NCBI GenBank assembly: GCA_036386835.1
Contig: DASVUX010000011.1
Location: forward strand, 581,311-645,310
Source of the DNA: 2-12-FULL-35-15 sp036386835
GTDB lineage: Bacteria > Bacteroidota > Bacteroidia > 2-12-FULL-35-15
Reading direction: 5' to 3'
Length of the DNA stretch: 64,000 nucleotides
The notes beneath the pieces were generated by a model. It searched no databases and was not told the origin of the DNA. It saw only the letters and a program-made list of their open reading frames with translations. The position numbers and the translations under genes were made by a program. Shown here piece by piece: positions 43,428 to 52,199 of this stretch (position 1 is its first letter; every line of letters begins with the position of its first letter).

Positions 43428-44702
43428 ATGAAACAGCTTCTTCTTACGTTTTGCATTTTGCATTTTACGCTTACAGCCTTTTCCCAGGAGATAAAAAAAG
43501 GAAAAGTGTATGAGTATGCCAGGAAGATAGTTGATACTATGGCTTCAGGGAGCTTTCACGGCAGAGGATACGTGAATGATGGTGATAAAAAGGCAGCATG
43601 TTTCCTTAGCACGGAATTTAAATCCTTAGGTGTGCAGCCTTTCACGGGTAACTATTTCCAACAGTTCAGTTTCCCGGTAAATACTTTCCAGGGACAACTG
43701 GAAATCAAGGCCGATGACAAGGTGCTGGTCCCTGGCCGCGACTATATCCTCTTTGCGGCTTCCCCTTCGGTGAATGGCGTATTTCCTGTTATCATGGTGG
43801 ATGAGAAGCTCGCTGCCAATCCTAAAAAGCTTCAAAAACTTTTAAAGCGCGACCTGAGCAGTACTGTTGTTGTTGTAAACGATACAGGCGCACGGACAAA
43901 GGTCCTTCACGACCTTCTGGGAAATGGTTTTAAAGCGAAAGCTATTGTTGCATTAAAGGATAAACTTACCTACACAGTATCCCAGACAGTTTCTGAATAT
44001 CCGATCATTGAGATCCTGAGGACTTCTTTCAAACTGCCAAAACGGATGAGCATGAATATTGAGAATAAGTTTATTCCATCCCACCAGTCGCAAAATGTTG
44101 CAGGTTTCATAAAAGGATCTGAATACCCGGATTCCTTCATTGTTTTCTCAGCGCATTATGATCATCTTGGGCAAATGGGGAAAGACGTATATTTTCCGGG
44201 AGCAAATGATAATGCAAGCGGCTGCGCAATGTTGTTGAGCCTGGCAAGACACTTTGCACAACCGGCTAATCAGCCGAAACATTCTGTCGCATTCATTGCT
44301 TTTGCAGGTGAGGAAGCCGGCCTTATGGGTTCCGGATATTATACGGAGCATCCCTTGTTTCCACTGAAGAATATCAGATTTTTATTGAACATGGACATCA
44401 TGGGGACTGGCGAAGATGGGATTACAGTGGTAAATGGCTCCGTATTTAAAACGGAATTTGATGAGCTGAAGAGGTTAAATGAGAATGGTAAATTTATTCC
44501 AGAAGTGAAGATCCGGGGAAAAGCCTCCAACAGTGATCATTTTCATTTTTCAGAGAAAGATGTAAAAGCGTTTTTTATTTATACCATGGGTGGAATAAAA
44601 GCGTATCATGATATTTATGACCGCCCTGAAACGCTACCTTTGAATGAGTTTGAAGATCTGTTCCAGCTGATAATTAAGTTCAATGATTATTTGCAGAATT
44701 AA
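43428..44702 (+). CDS. Secreted M28-family metallopeptidase
   Basis: About 424 residues. The start at 43428 gives a signal peptide (MKQLLLTFCILHFTLTAFSQ); a GTG four codons upstream is possible. Zinc-ligand motifs of the M28 aminopeptidase family are visible: VFSAHYDHLGQ (His/Asp), PGANDNASGCAMLL (bridging Asp), FAGEEAGLMGS (catalytic Glu-Glu), NMDIMG (Asp) and the last His in YHDIYDRPET. A protease-associated-like segment lies between about 100 and 200. It acts in the periplasm or outside the cell, releasing amino acids from peptides. Confidence 0.93.
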   Translation: MKQLLLTFCILHFTLTAFSQEIKKGKVYEYARKIVDTMASGSFHGRGYVNDGDKKAACFLSTEFKSLGVQPFTGNYFQQFSFPVNTFQGQLEIKADDKVLVPGRDYILFAASPSVNGVFPVIMVDEKLAANPKKLQKLLKRDLSSTVVVVNDTGARTKVLHDLLGNGFKAKAIVALKDKLTYTVSQTVSEYPIIEILRTSFKLPKRMSMNIENKFIPSHQSQNVAGFIKGSEYPDSFIVFSAHYDHLGQMGKDVYFPGANDNASGCAMLLSLARHFAQPANQPKHSVAFIAFAGEEAGLMGSGYYTEHPLFPLKNIRFLLNMDIMGTGEDGITVVNGSVFKTEFDELKRLNENGKFIPEVKIRGKASNSDHFHFSEKDVKAFFIYTMGGIKAYHDIYDRPETLPLNEFEDLFQLIIKFNDYLQN

Positions 44703-44743
44703 TAAACAGTGATTGAACTTTATAACCATTTAAACTTTTTGAA

Positions 44744-45451
44744 TTGAAACTATACATAGTACCCACCCCGATTGGAAACCTTGAAGACATAACGCTCAGG
44801 GCAATACGAATATTGAAGGAGGTAGACTTTATCCTTGCGGAAGACACCCGCACAAGCGGAAATCTTCTCCGTCACCTTGGGATAGAAAAAAAAATGTACG
44901 CCCACCACCAGCATAACGAACATAAAACGGTTGTAATGATTGCAGAACGGATTGCGAACGGTGAGAAGATCGCACTGATAACGGATGCAGGCACTCCCGC
45001 GATTTCTGACCCCGGCTTTTTGCTTGTAAGGGAATGCATTGCCCAAGGCATTGAAGTGGAATGCCTGCCTGGCCCGACCGCTTTTGTTCCCGCCCTTGTT
45101 AACTCAGGATTGCCGAATGATACATTTTGTTTCGAAGGTTTTCTGCCCCAGAAAAAAGGAAGGCAGACAAAAATAAAATCGCTTGCCGGGGAATCCCGTA
45201 CCATGATCTTTTATGAATCCCCGCACCGCCTGGTAAAAGCGCTTGAGCAATTCATAGAGCATTTCGGAGAAGAAAGGCGGGCATCAGTTTCGAGGGAGCT
45301 TTCAAAAATGTATGAGGAAAACAAAAGGGGATCATTAAGAGAATTGGTGGATTATTTCAAAGCAAAAACAGTCAAGGGAGAGATCGTGATCGTAGTAGAA
45401 GGGAATAAAGCGAAAAAAGGGAAAGAAACAGATCCGGATGAAGATGAATAA
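44744..45451 (+). CDS. rsmI: 16S rRNA (cytidine-1402 2'-O) methyltransferase
   Basis: 235 residues of the SAM-dependent tetrapyrrole-methylase-like fold. Signature segments LYIVPTPIGNLEDITLRA, LAEDTRTSGNLLRHLGI, LITDAGTPAISDPGFLLVREC, CLPGPTAFVPALVNSGLP, FEGFLPQKKGRQ and MIFYESPHRLVKAL are complete. The start is a TTG at 44744 (no nearby ATG). Followed 21 nt later by corA. Confidence 0.96.
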   Translation: MKLYIVPTPIGNLEDITLRAIRILKEVDFILAEDTRTSGNLLRHLGIEKKMYAHHQHNEHKTVVMIAERIANGEKIALITDAGTPAISDPGFLLVRECIAQGIEVECLPGPTAFVPALVNSGLPNDTFCFEGFLPQKKGRQTKIKSLAGESRTMIFYESPHRLVKALEQFIEHFGEERRASVSRELSKMYEENKRGSLRELVDYFKAKTVKGEIVIVVEGNKAKKGKETDPDEDE

Positions 45452-45472
45452 TTTTTTTAAACAACGAGCCAA

Positions 45473-46519
45473 ATGACCGCAGCGAATACAAAACTTGGCG
45501 CGCCTCCCGGGACGCTGATATATTATGGTGTTGAAAGAGAAGACAGGGTAAAGATCAGCCTGATCGAATACAACGAAGGAGAGTACATAGAAAAAGATTT
45601 TTACGATCTTTCCGAATGCCTCGACAATGTTAACCCCAAAATGATAAAATGGATCAATGTGGACGGGATCCACCGGGTAGACCTCATTGAAAGGATCGGA
45701 CAGCATTTTAATATTCATGCGCTTACATTGGAGGATGTCGTGAATACTGAACAGCGGCCGAAGTTCGAAGACTATGGCAATTATGTGGTATCGATCATGA
45801 AAATGATTTATTATGATACGGAACTCCGCTCTGAACAGCTTTCCGTGGTCTTACTGGATGGAATAGTGATCTCGTTCCAGGAGCCTCATGGGGGTGATGC
45901 TTTTGATCTCATCAGGAACCGGCTCCGCCAGGGAAAAGGCCGCATAAGGAAAATGGGTGCCGACTACCTTGCTTATGCACTCATTGATGCCGTAGTGGAT
46001 TGTTATTTTACTATCCTGGAAAAGATCGGTGACAGGATAGAAGAGCTGGAAGACGAGCTGGTTGAAGAACCATCGAAACGGACCATGCAAAAAATGCATA
46101 GCATGAAGCGGGAGATGATCTTCGTCAGGAAAGCGGTATGGCCGATGCGCGAACTGATCAATAATTTTATGCGCAGTGAAACGCAGCTCGTAAATCCCAG
46201 CACCGATATATACCTCAGGGATGTACATGATCATACTGTGAGGGTGATTGATACTGTTGAAACATACCGCGATCTTCTTTCGGGCATGATGGACATATAT
46301 TTATCAAGTGTAAGCAACCGGATGAACGAAGTGATGAAAGTATTAACCATCATCACTACTATATTTGTTCCGGTAACTTTTATAGCCGGTGTTTACGGGA
46401 TGAATTTCGATTATATGCCGGAACTGCACAGTAAGTGGGGATATCCGCTCACCTGGGCGGTAATGCTCGCTATTATAATATCGCTGCTTATCTACTTCAG
46501 AAAGAAGAAATGGCTTTAA
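45473..46519 (+). CDS. corA: CorA-type Mg2+/Co2+ transporter
   Basis: 348 residues. An N-terminal cytoplasmic alpha/beta domain, a long helix, and two C-terminal membrane helices (about 288-307 and 322-341). The pore signature YGMNF (about 308-312) follows the first helix, and the basic end FRKKKWL matches the family. The pentameric channel brings Mg2+ (or Co2+/Ni2+) into the cell. Confidence 0.96.
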   Translation: MTAANTKLGAPPGTLIYYGVEREDRVKISLIEYNEGEYIEKDFYDLSECLDNVNPKMIKWINVDGIHRVDLIERIGQHFNIHALTLEDVVNTEQRPKFEDYGNYVVSIMKMIYYDTELRSEQLSVVLLDGIVISFQEPHGGDAFDLIRNRLRQGKGRIRKMGADYLAYALIDAVVDCYFTILEKIGDRIEELEDELVEEPSKRTMQKMHSMKREMIFVRKAVWPMRELINNFMRSETQLVNPSTDIYLRDVHDHTVRVIDTVETYRDLLSGMMDIYLSSVSNRMNEVMKVLTIITTIFVPVTFIAGVYGMNFDYMPELHSKWGYPLTWAVMLAIIISLLIYFRKKKWL

Positions 46520-46530
46520 AATTAAAAACT

Positions 46531-47283
46531 ATGAAGAAATTAATACTTGCCCTCCTTGTGTTCTGCACGGGCTTCCCGGCTTATTCAGAACTGGCCGCAG
46601 ATACTAATAAGTTAGATTCGCAGGGGCAAAAGACAGGTCTTTGGAAGGAGAAGTCGGGACAGTCCGACTGGTACGGCACCTATACGAATGGTTTAAAAGA
46701 AGGACTTTGGGTGGGATATCATTTGAATGGGATTGTGAGTCATATGGAGGAGTATAAGAAGGGCAGGAAGAACGGTATCAGCATCGCCATTGATAAATCC
46801 GGGTTTTATTATCAGAAAGATAATTATGTGAATGACACATTGCACGGGATGTCAGTCGCATACTTTACAGGCGCAAAGCTCAGGTCGGAGATAGAATACA
46901 AAATGGGCGCATTGAATGGTGTAAAACGGATCTATTATTCTGACGGAAAGAAACAGGAAGAAGGATATTTCAGGAATAATTTACGTCATGGAACGACACG
47001 GTGGTACACAACTGACGGTGTGCTGAGTGTTGAATACAATTATGCTGATGGAAACCTTAACGGCAAGATGAAGACTTTTTATAAAAACGGTAATATCAAC
47101 ACCGAAGTCAATGCGGTTAATAATCTTGAAGAGGGCGAGTACCTCGAGTTTTTTGAGAGTGGAAAACTGAAAGCCAGTGGTAAATATGTGCATGGGAAAA
47201 AAGAAGGTGTGTGGAAGGAAATGAATGAAGAGGGGAAAGTTATCACAACACAGTCTTTTAAAAACGGAGAGCTGAAGAAATAA
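46531..47283 (+). CDS. YwqK/MORN-repeat secreted protein
   Basis: 250 residues. ATG at 46531 starts the signal peptide MKKLILALLVFCTGFPAYS; a longer frame overlapping corA is unlikely. The mature part is built of about eight YwqK/MORN-like repeats of the type NGLKEGLWVGYHLNGIV, GKMKTFYKNGNINTEV and GKKEGVWKEMNEEGK. This beta-hairpin repeat is similar to that at 28346-28780. No toxin partner is nearby. It lies 11 nt after corA and is probably co-transcribed with it. Confidence 0.87.
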   Translation: MKKLILALLVFCTGFPAYSELAADTNKLDSQGQKTGLWKEKSGQSDWYGTYTNGLKEGLWVGYHLNGIVSHMEEYKKGRKNGISIAIDKSGFYYQKDNYVNDTLHGMSVAYFTGAKLRSEIEYKMGALNGVKRIYYSDGKKQEEGYFRNNLRHGTTRWYTTDGVLSVEYNYADGNLNGKMKTFYKNGNINTEVNAVNNLEEGEYLEFFESGKLKASGKYVHGKKEGVWKEMNEEGKVITTQSFKNGELKK

Positions 47284-47341
47284 GCTTTCAGAAGACATCA
47301 GTTATCTATTATATTATTGGCACCGGCACACCACTTGCAAT

Positions 47342-48247
47342 ATGTTCACAAAGCACAAGGACCTTTTATTACTGCATTTCATTGTTCTTATCTGGGGCTT
47401 CTCCCCGATCCTTGGAAAACTAATAAATCTTGAAGGGATTATTGCTTACCAGCTGGTATGGTTCCGTATGCTTATCACCGTGATCACTATTGCTGTTTAC
47501 CTGGTGATAACTAAAAAGAGTATTCGCCTCCGGAGAAATGATATTTTACTGCTTGTAGGAGTGGGAGGCATTATTGCTTTTCACTGGTTTTGCTTTTACA
47601 ATGCAATTAATGTTTCCAACGTTTCGGTTACCCTTGTGGCTTTTGCAACAGGAACCCTTTTCACATCTATTGTTGAGCCCATTTTTTATAAACGTAAAGT
47701 GATCAAATATGAGATCGCTTTCGGGATGGTTATTATAGCTGCTATTGCAATGATATTTAAAGTGGAGACGCAATATGCACTCGGTATCATTTTCGGGATC
47801 CTGGCTGCGCTTACCTCTTCATTCTTTACAGTATTCAACGGCTTGCTTATCAGAAAGATCTCCTCGCCCGTCATAGCCATCTATGAATTATCAGGAGGAT
47901 TCCTCATTCTTACGATATACCTGCTGATCGCGGGTGAGTTCAATCCTGCTTTTTTTTCTGTATCCCCGGAAGGTTTTGCATGGCTTTCCGTGCTTTCAAT
48001 TGCGGGCACCGCATTCCCGTTCATAGCGAGCGTTAACCTGATGAAAAAAATCAGCCCTTACACAGTTACACTCACTGTGAATCTCGAAACCGTTTACGGG
48101 ATTATTATAGCATATATGCTTTGGAAGCAAAATGAGGCAATGACCCCCGGATTTTACCTGGGTACATTTATAATCCTGGCAACAGTATTTGGCAACGGTC
48201 TTCTTAAAGGCTACCTGAAAAGGAAAAATGAAAAAGCGCATGATTAG
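47342..48247 (+). CDS. EamA/DMT-superfamily transporter
   Basis: 301 residues with ten membrane helices arranged as two EamA repeats (about 8-142 and 150-290). The first repeat begins LLLHFIVLIWGFSPILGKL and holds HWFCFYNAINVSNVSVTLVAF; the second holds TSSFFTVFNGLLIRK and SPYTVTLTVNLETVYGII. Drug/metabolite exporters of this type move amino acids, nucleosides or drugs; the substrate is unknown. A terminator hairpin overlaps its stop codon. Confidence 0.92.
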   Translation: MFTKHKDLLLLHFIVLIWGFSPILGKLINLEGIIAYQLVWFRMLITVITIAVYLVITKKSIRLRRNDILLLVGVGGIIAFHWFCFYNAINVSNVSVTLVAFATGTLFTSIVEPIFYKRKVIKYEIAFGMVIIAAIAMIFKVETQYALGIIFGILAALTSSFFTVFNGLLIRKISSPVIAIYELSGGFLILTIYLLIAGEFNPAFFSVSPEGFAWLSVLSIAGTAFPFIASVNLMKKISPYTVTLTVNLETVYGIIIAYMLWKQNEAMTPGFYLGTFIILATVFGNGLLKGYLKRKNEKAHD

Positions 48248-48257
48248 CTGCGCTTTT
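48232..48257. terminator. Intrinsic terminator overlapping the EamA stop codon
   Basis: AAAAGCGCA pairs with TGCGCTTTT over 9 bp with an 8-nt loop that contains the TAG stop of the transporter gene. It lies between convergent genes. Confidence 0.8.
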
Positions 48258-48301
48258 GTAGTTCCTTTAAAAACTTGTTACCGGTGACTGATACGTTCTT
48301 T

Positions 48302-49732
48302 TTATTTGGAAAGAACAATCTTCCTGGTGCTAAGCTTGTTATTCACCCTGATTTGCAGGAGATACATTCCCTCAGAAAGTCCATTCGAATATAATTCCGC
48401 TGAATAGCTGCCGGCAGGTTTCCGGGAGCTTTCAATTGTAATCACACGTTTTCCTAATAGATCTGTAAGATAAAGATCAACCGAAGCTTCTGAAGCAATA
48501 GAGTATTTTGTGGTAGTGCTTTCGCTGAAAGGGTTTGGATAATTTTCAAGTGAAGCTGATGAAAGTGCCTCCGCGATCCCGGTTGCCTGGTTAACGACTG
48601 TTACTGTAATCGGTACCGCACCATGTCCTGTCGCAACAGAGTCACAGAAAGTATCCGTGCAGCTAAATGCAGGTGAGGTTTCGGTTACCGTGAGGCACAG
48701 CTGGTAAGGCATGTTATTAGCATAAGTATGTGTCGGGTATTGCAGCGTAGAAGTCGTGCCATCACCAAAATCCCATAAATAGGTCATTGTGCTGCCCGTA
48801 TTAAAGGCATTATTGTAAACAAAGTAATTAAAGCTGTTGGTTGTATCCTGAATTACCACAAATGATGCATCACATCCGCCGGTGCTTCCCCCGCCAATTG
48901 TAACGGTGCTGCAATACATGCATGAATCATAAGTCCCGCCCGTTTCATAAACGGTTAAGCAAACCGTATAAGTTCCGGGAGAAGTATAATAATGGCTTGT
49001 ATTTCCTACATCCGTTCCTGTAGTTCCGTCACCGAAGTCCCATGTATAAACGGGGGCCGTACCTGAAGGGGTATTATGAAAAACACCATAGCCGGCTGAA
49101 TCAGAAGCATTGAAATTTGCATTAACGGCCCCGAGGCACCAGCCCGAATTCAGGTGGTTAATTCTAATTGAATCACAATAAGTGCTGGAACAGCCAAGAG
49201 AGTTGCTCACTGTCAGGCAAACATAGTAAGTTCCCGGAGTGGTATAATTATGTGTGATGTCACCTGTACTGGTAGCGGCAGTTCCATCACCAAATGTCCA
49301 GGTACTGTTCAATCCTGCACCTGTCGACTGATTATGGAAATATCCGTACCCCAATGAATCATAAGGTGTGAATACAGCACTACAGCCTGGTGAAGAAGAG
49401 TTGGTTACTGTAACAACATGGCAGATTGTGTCAGAGCATGTTGATACTGTATCATATAAATATAGGCATACTGTATAGGTGCCACTGTTTGGAAATACGT
49501 TGGTGGGTGAAGCTGCATTTGAGGAAGAACCATTGCTGAAGTCCCAATAATAAAAGGTAGAAACACTGTTAGTGGATGTGTTGTTAAAGTAAACCGTTCC
49601 GTCATTGGCAGGGCTTGTTGAATAGGTAAAGTCCGCATTACACTGGGCTCTCATGTTATAGCCGGACAGCAGCAGCCCTGCCAGGCATACAGCTTTAAAG
49701 GCCAGTGTCCTGATGTTAGTAGTTGTTTTCAT
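48302..49732 (-). CDS. PKD-repeat T9SS secreted protein
   Basis: 476 residues. N-terminal signal region (LAFKAVCLAGLLLSGYNMRAQ), four PKD domains (about 32-110, 115-192, 200-278 and 285-370) with WDFSNGSS, WTFGDGTAA, WDFGDGTTG and WDFGDGTTS and paired cysteines (VCLTV...C.S..CDS), and a type A T9SS tail (about 390-476, YPNPFSESTTTKYSI ending STRKIVLSK). Regular cysteine pairs in each module suggest disulphide bonds. No enzyme motif; likely an adhesive or matrix protein of the cell surface. Confidence 0.93.
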   Translation of the reverse strand: MKTTTNIRTLAFKAVCLAGLLLSGYNMRAQCNADFTYSTSPANDGTVYFNNTSTNSVSTFYYWDFSNGSSSNAASPTNVFPNSGTYTVCLYLYDTVSTCSDTICHVVTVTNSSSPGCSAVFTPYDSLGYGYFHNQSTGAGLNSTWTFGDGTAATSTGDITHNYTTPGTYYVCLTVSNSLGCSSTYCDSIRINHLNSGWCLGAVNANFNASDSAGYGVFHNTPSGTAPVYTWDFGDGTTGTDVGNTSHYYTSPGTYTVCLTVYETGGTYDSCMYCSTVTIGGGSTGGCDASFVVIQDTTNSFNYFVYNNAFNTGSTMTYLWDFGDGTTSTLQYPTHTYANNMPYQLCLTVTETSPAFSCTDTFCDSVATGHGAVPITVTVVNQATGIAEALSSASLENYPNPFSESTTTKYSIASEASVDLYLTDLLGKRVITIESSRKPAGSYSAELYSNGLSEGMYLLQIRVNNKLSTRKIVLSK

Positions 49733-49830
49733 GTGTCTTGTTTTTTAGTGAATATTAATTTGATGGTACAAAGTTGCAATCGCTTCTTCCTTTATGAAAA
49801 TCAAAATCCTTTTTTCTTACGCATCCAATA

Positions 49831-50511
49831 TCATTTTGATGCTTTAATAAGAGAGATGGAATAATGTTTTTTCCCTATTGTTATTTGAGCCCGGTAAATA
49901 CCTGCCGCTAAATGTTCGATATCAACAGTGCTGCAATGCTTCTCGTTTAATAACATCCGGCCATAGTTGTCATAGATGGTGACCTCATCGGCCTCCAGCC
50001 CGTTTATTCCCCCGATTATGATCTTCCCGGCAGAAGGGTTTGGATATGCGCGGATAATATCAATAATCTCCAGCTTTGTGGTATTCATTGAGATGTCAAT
50101 AAAGACAGTATACTCCAATGAATCACTGACATTTATATTAGCCGCAACCGGCCAGATCACAATAACATCTATTCCATACCTGAAATTTCCAGCGGGAGAT
50201 ACGTCATAATTATTGGTCAGGGTGATCAGGATGCTGTCACCGGGCACCAATGTTACAATGGACCCCGAGTACGTAATGCTTGCTGTGTCCAGGCTTGTTG
50301 CTGCAGTGTCGCGAACGGCCGTTATTACTCCCAGGACGTCACTGAATGTTGCGCTTCCGGTATTCCTGACCCATATATTGTAAGTATCACTTGATCCGGG
50401 AGCCACTGTATCGCTAGGTGTAAGGAATCCAAAACCGCCAATTCCGAGGGTAACCTGAGCCATTGCATTCATTGAGAACACTAACATGGCAATAACTGAT
50501 ATTCTTTTCAT
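49831..50511 (-). CDS. Small T9SS secreted protein
   Basis: 226 residues. Signal peptide MKRISVIAMLVFSMNAMAQ; an immunoglobulin-like beta-sandwich (about 20-140, with SDTYNIWVRNTGSATFSDVL and VTLVPGDSILITLTN, resembling CARDB/DUF11 adhesion domains); then a type A T9SS tail (about 150-226, RAYPNPSAGKIIIGG ending YSISLIKASK). No enzyme site is visible. Divergent from the helical-protein gene at 50606. Confidence 0.88.
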   Translation of the reverse strand: MKRISVIAMLVFSMNAMAQVTLGIGGFGFLTPSDTVAPGSSDTYNIWVRNTGSATFSDVLGVITAVRDTAATSLDTASITYSGSIVTLVPGDSILITLTNNYDVSPAGNFRYGIDVIVIWPVAANINVSDSLEYTVFIDISMNTTKLEIIDIIRAYPNPSAGKIIIGGINGLEADEVTIYDNYGRMLLNEKHCSTVDIEHLAAGIYRAQITIGKKHYSISLIKASK

Positions 50512-50533
50512 GATAATAGTTTTTACTCTTGAT

Positions 50534-50564
50534 CAAAAGTATTCAATAAATATTGCCGGTTCAA
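50534..50564 (-). promoter_or_regulatory. Promoter of the small T9SS gene
   Basis: On the minus strand TTG (50564-50562) is followed by 20 nt and TACTTTTG (50541-50534), matching the Bacteroidota promoter. The leader is about 16 nt. Confidence 0.68.
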
Positions 50565-50605
50565 TTAAAATTAGTAAATTTCTTACGCGTTCAAATGTAT
50601 TTTTT

Positions 50606-52057
50606 ATGCAGATCCTTCAGAATATCATTGGTGTAATGACAAAAGATGAAATCCGTCATTATAAGATCCTTATTAACCGGACAGAAAAGCCCGATCGGAA
50701 GGATGAATTGCTCTTTGACCATATCAAGAGGCAATACCCCGATTACAATGAAGAGAAGATTCGGAGGAAGCTCTATGAAACTGAGGACAAGAACGCATTT
50801 TATCGCCTGAAGAACCGCTTGCTTGAAGACATAGGGAAAAGCCTTTCGCTGAATTATTATGATGATACAGTGCTGAATTTTATATCGAACAACCTTTTGC
50901 TCTCACGCTTGTTTCGTCAGAAGGGACAATTCAGGATCGCATTCCATTATTTGAACAAGGCTGAAAGGAAGGCATTTAATAAAGAGAACCTGGATTGGCT
51001 TGACATTATTTATGGAGATTTTATTCAGCTTTCTCATGAAACACTCGACATCAACCCGGAAGAATATATCCGCAAAAGAAAGAATAATCGTTCTAAGCTT
51101 AACAAGTTACAGGAGATCGATGATATACTTGCAGCATTGATCTACAGAATCCGTTCTTCACAGAATTTTGCAAAACAGAATACCGAGATCCTCGGGCTGC
51201 TTCAGAAAACGGTGAACGATTTTTCAAAAAGTAAGGAAGTCAAAACAAGCCCTGTGCTGCGTTTCAAGATCTATGATTCAGTGAGCCGCATCTTGCTGCA
51301 GCAGCAAAATTTTGTCTCGCTTGAAAAGTACCTGTTAAAAACGTATACGGAATTCTCCTCTGAAAAATTATTCAATCAGAATAATCACGATACAAAGCTT
51401 CAGATGCTCACCTACCTGATCAATTCCCTCTTCAAGAACGGGAAGATCGATCTCTCGCTGAAGTATGCGGGGCAGTTGAAAGATGCGATGCAGGAGTACA
51501 ACAGGATGCTGAAAGATAAATACCAGTTTTATTATTACAATTCCCTCGTGATCAATTATTCGGTAAAGGATATCGACAAGGCGATCACAATACTTCATGA
51601 AGCGAAAAACGATGCTGTTATCCGCAAGCTGCCGATGTATAATGTGTTTGTATATCTGAACCTGTCTGTATTGAATTTCGGAAAAGGTGAATTTAAAGAA
51701 GCTTTACGTAACCTCGTGAAACCCCTACTGGAAGATGCATACAGCAATCTCGATGAAGCATTTCGTTTTAAGCTCGCTGTGTTTGAGCTGATGATCCGTT
51801 ACGAATTAAATGACCATGATTACCTGGAGCATAAAACCGGGCGCTTAAAAAAGGAATATAAACTTCTTCTGAAGAAACCTGAATACAAGCACCAGTGGCA
51901 GATGATCGCAGTAATTGAAAAGCTGAACCTCAGTCCAAATATAAAGAAGGATAAAGCCCTTCTGAAACAAGTACAGGCTTTCATCACAGAAAAGGAACAT
52001 TCGCAGGATTCGGATATTGTAAGTTATTCGAACTGGTTAAAGAAGAAAACAGCATAG
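50606..52057 (+). CDS. Large helical cytoplasmic protein, unknown function
   Basis: About 483 residues, all-alpha by composition, without a signal peptide. An N-terminal module (about 10-95, with TKDEIRHYKILINRTEKPDRK and FYRLKNRLLEDIGKSLSLNYYDD) precedes TPR-like helices. The same N-terminal pattern, a residue-rich 'K.E...F' helix followed by 'L...IL.sLd.YY', occurs in the protein at 62298-63824, so the two are probably paralogues. I chose ATG 50606 since the 50486 frame runs through the divergent promoter; ATG 50636 is possible. No function is known to me. Confidence 0.72.
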   Translation: MQILQNIIGVMTKDEIRHYKILINRTEKPDRKDELLFDHIKRQYPDYNEEKIRRKLYETEDKNAFYRLKNRLLEDIGKSLSLNYYDDTVLNFISNNLLLSRLFRQKGQFRIAFHYLNKAERKAFNKENLDWLDIIYGDFIQLSHETLDINPEEYIRKRKNNRSKLNKLQEIDDILAALIYRIRSSQNFAKQNTEILGLLQKTVNDFSKSKEVKTSPVLRFKIYDSVSRILLQQQNFVSLEKYLLKTYTEFSSEKLFNQNNHDTKLQMLTYLINSLFKNGKIDLSLKYAGQLKDAMQEYNRMLKDKYQFYYYNSLVINYSVKDIDKAITILHEAKNDAVIRKLPMYNVFVYLNLSVLNFGKGEFKEALRNLVKPLLEDAYSNLDEAFRFKLAVFELMIRYELNDHDYLEHKTGRLKKEYKLLLKKPEYKHQWQMIAVIEKLNLSPNIKKDKALLKQVQAFITEKEHSQDSDIVSYSNWLKKKTA

Positions 52058-52150
52058 CGATCAGGGTTAATAGCTCTTAATTAATACATATCAATCCGCT
52101 TACGTGTCAATCCGTGGAAACCAATGTCTATATCGATATGCTTTCATATA

Positions 52151-52182
52151 AAAAGCCCCGTCCAATTAAGAACAGGGCTTTT
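52151..52182. terminator. Bidirectional intrinsic terminator
   Basis: AAAAGCCCCGTCC pairs with GAACAGGGCTTTT (13 bp, two G-T wobbles) around AATTAA, with T-rich flanks in both directions, between convergent genes. Confidence 0.88.
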
Positions 52183-52199
52183 CTTTTTAATCCGGTTAT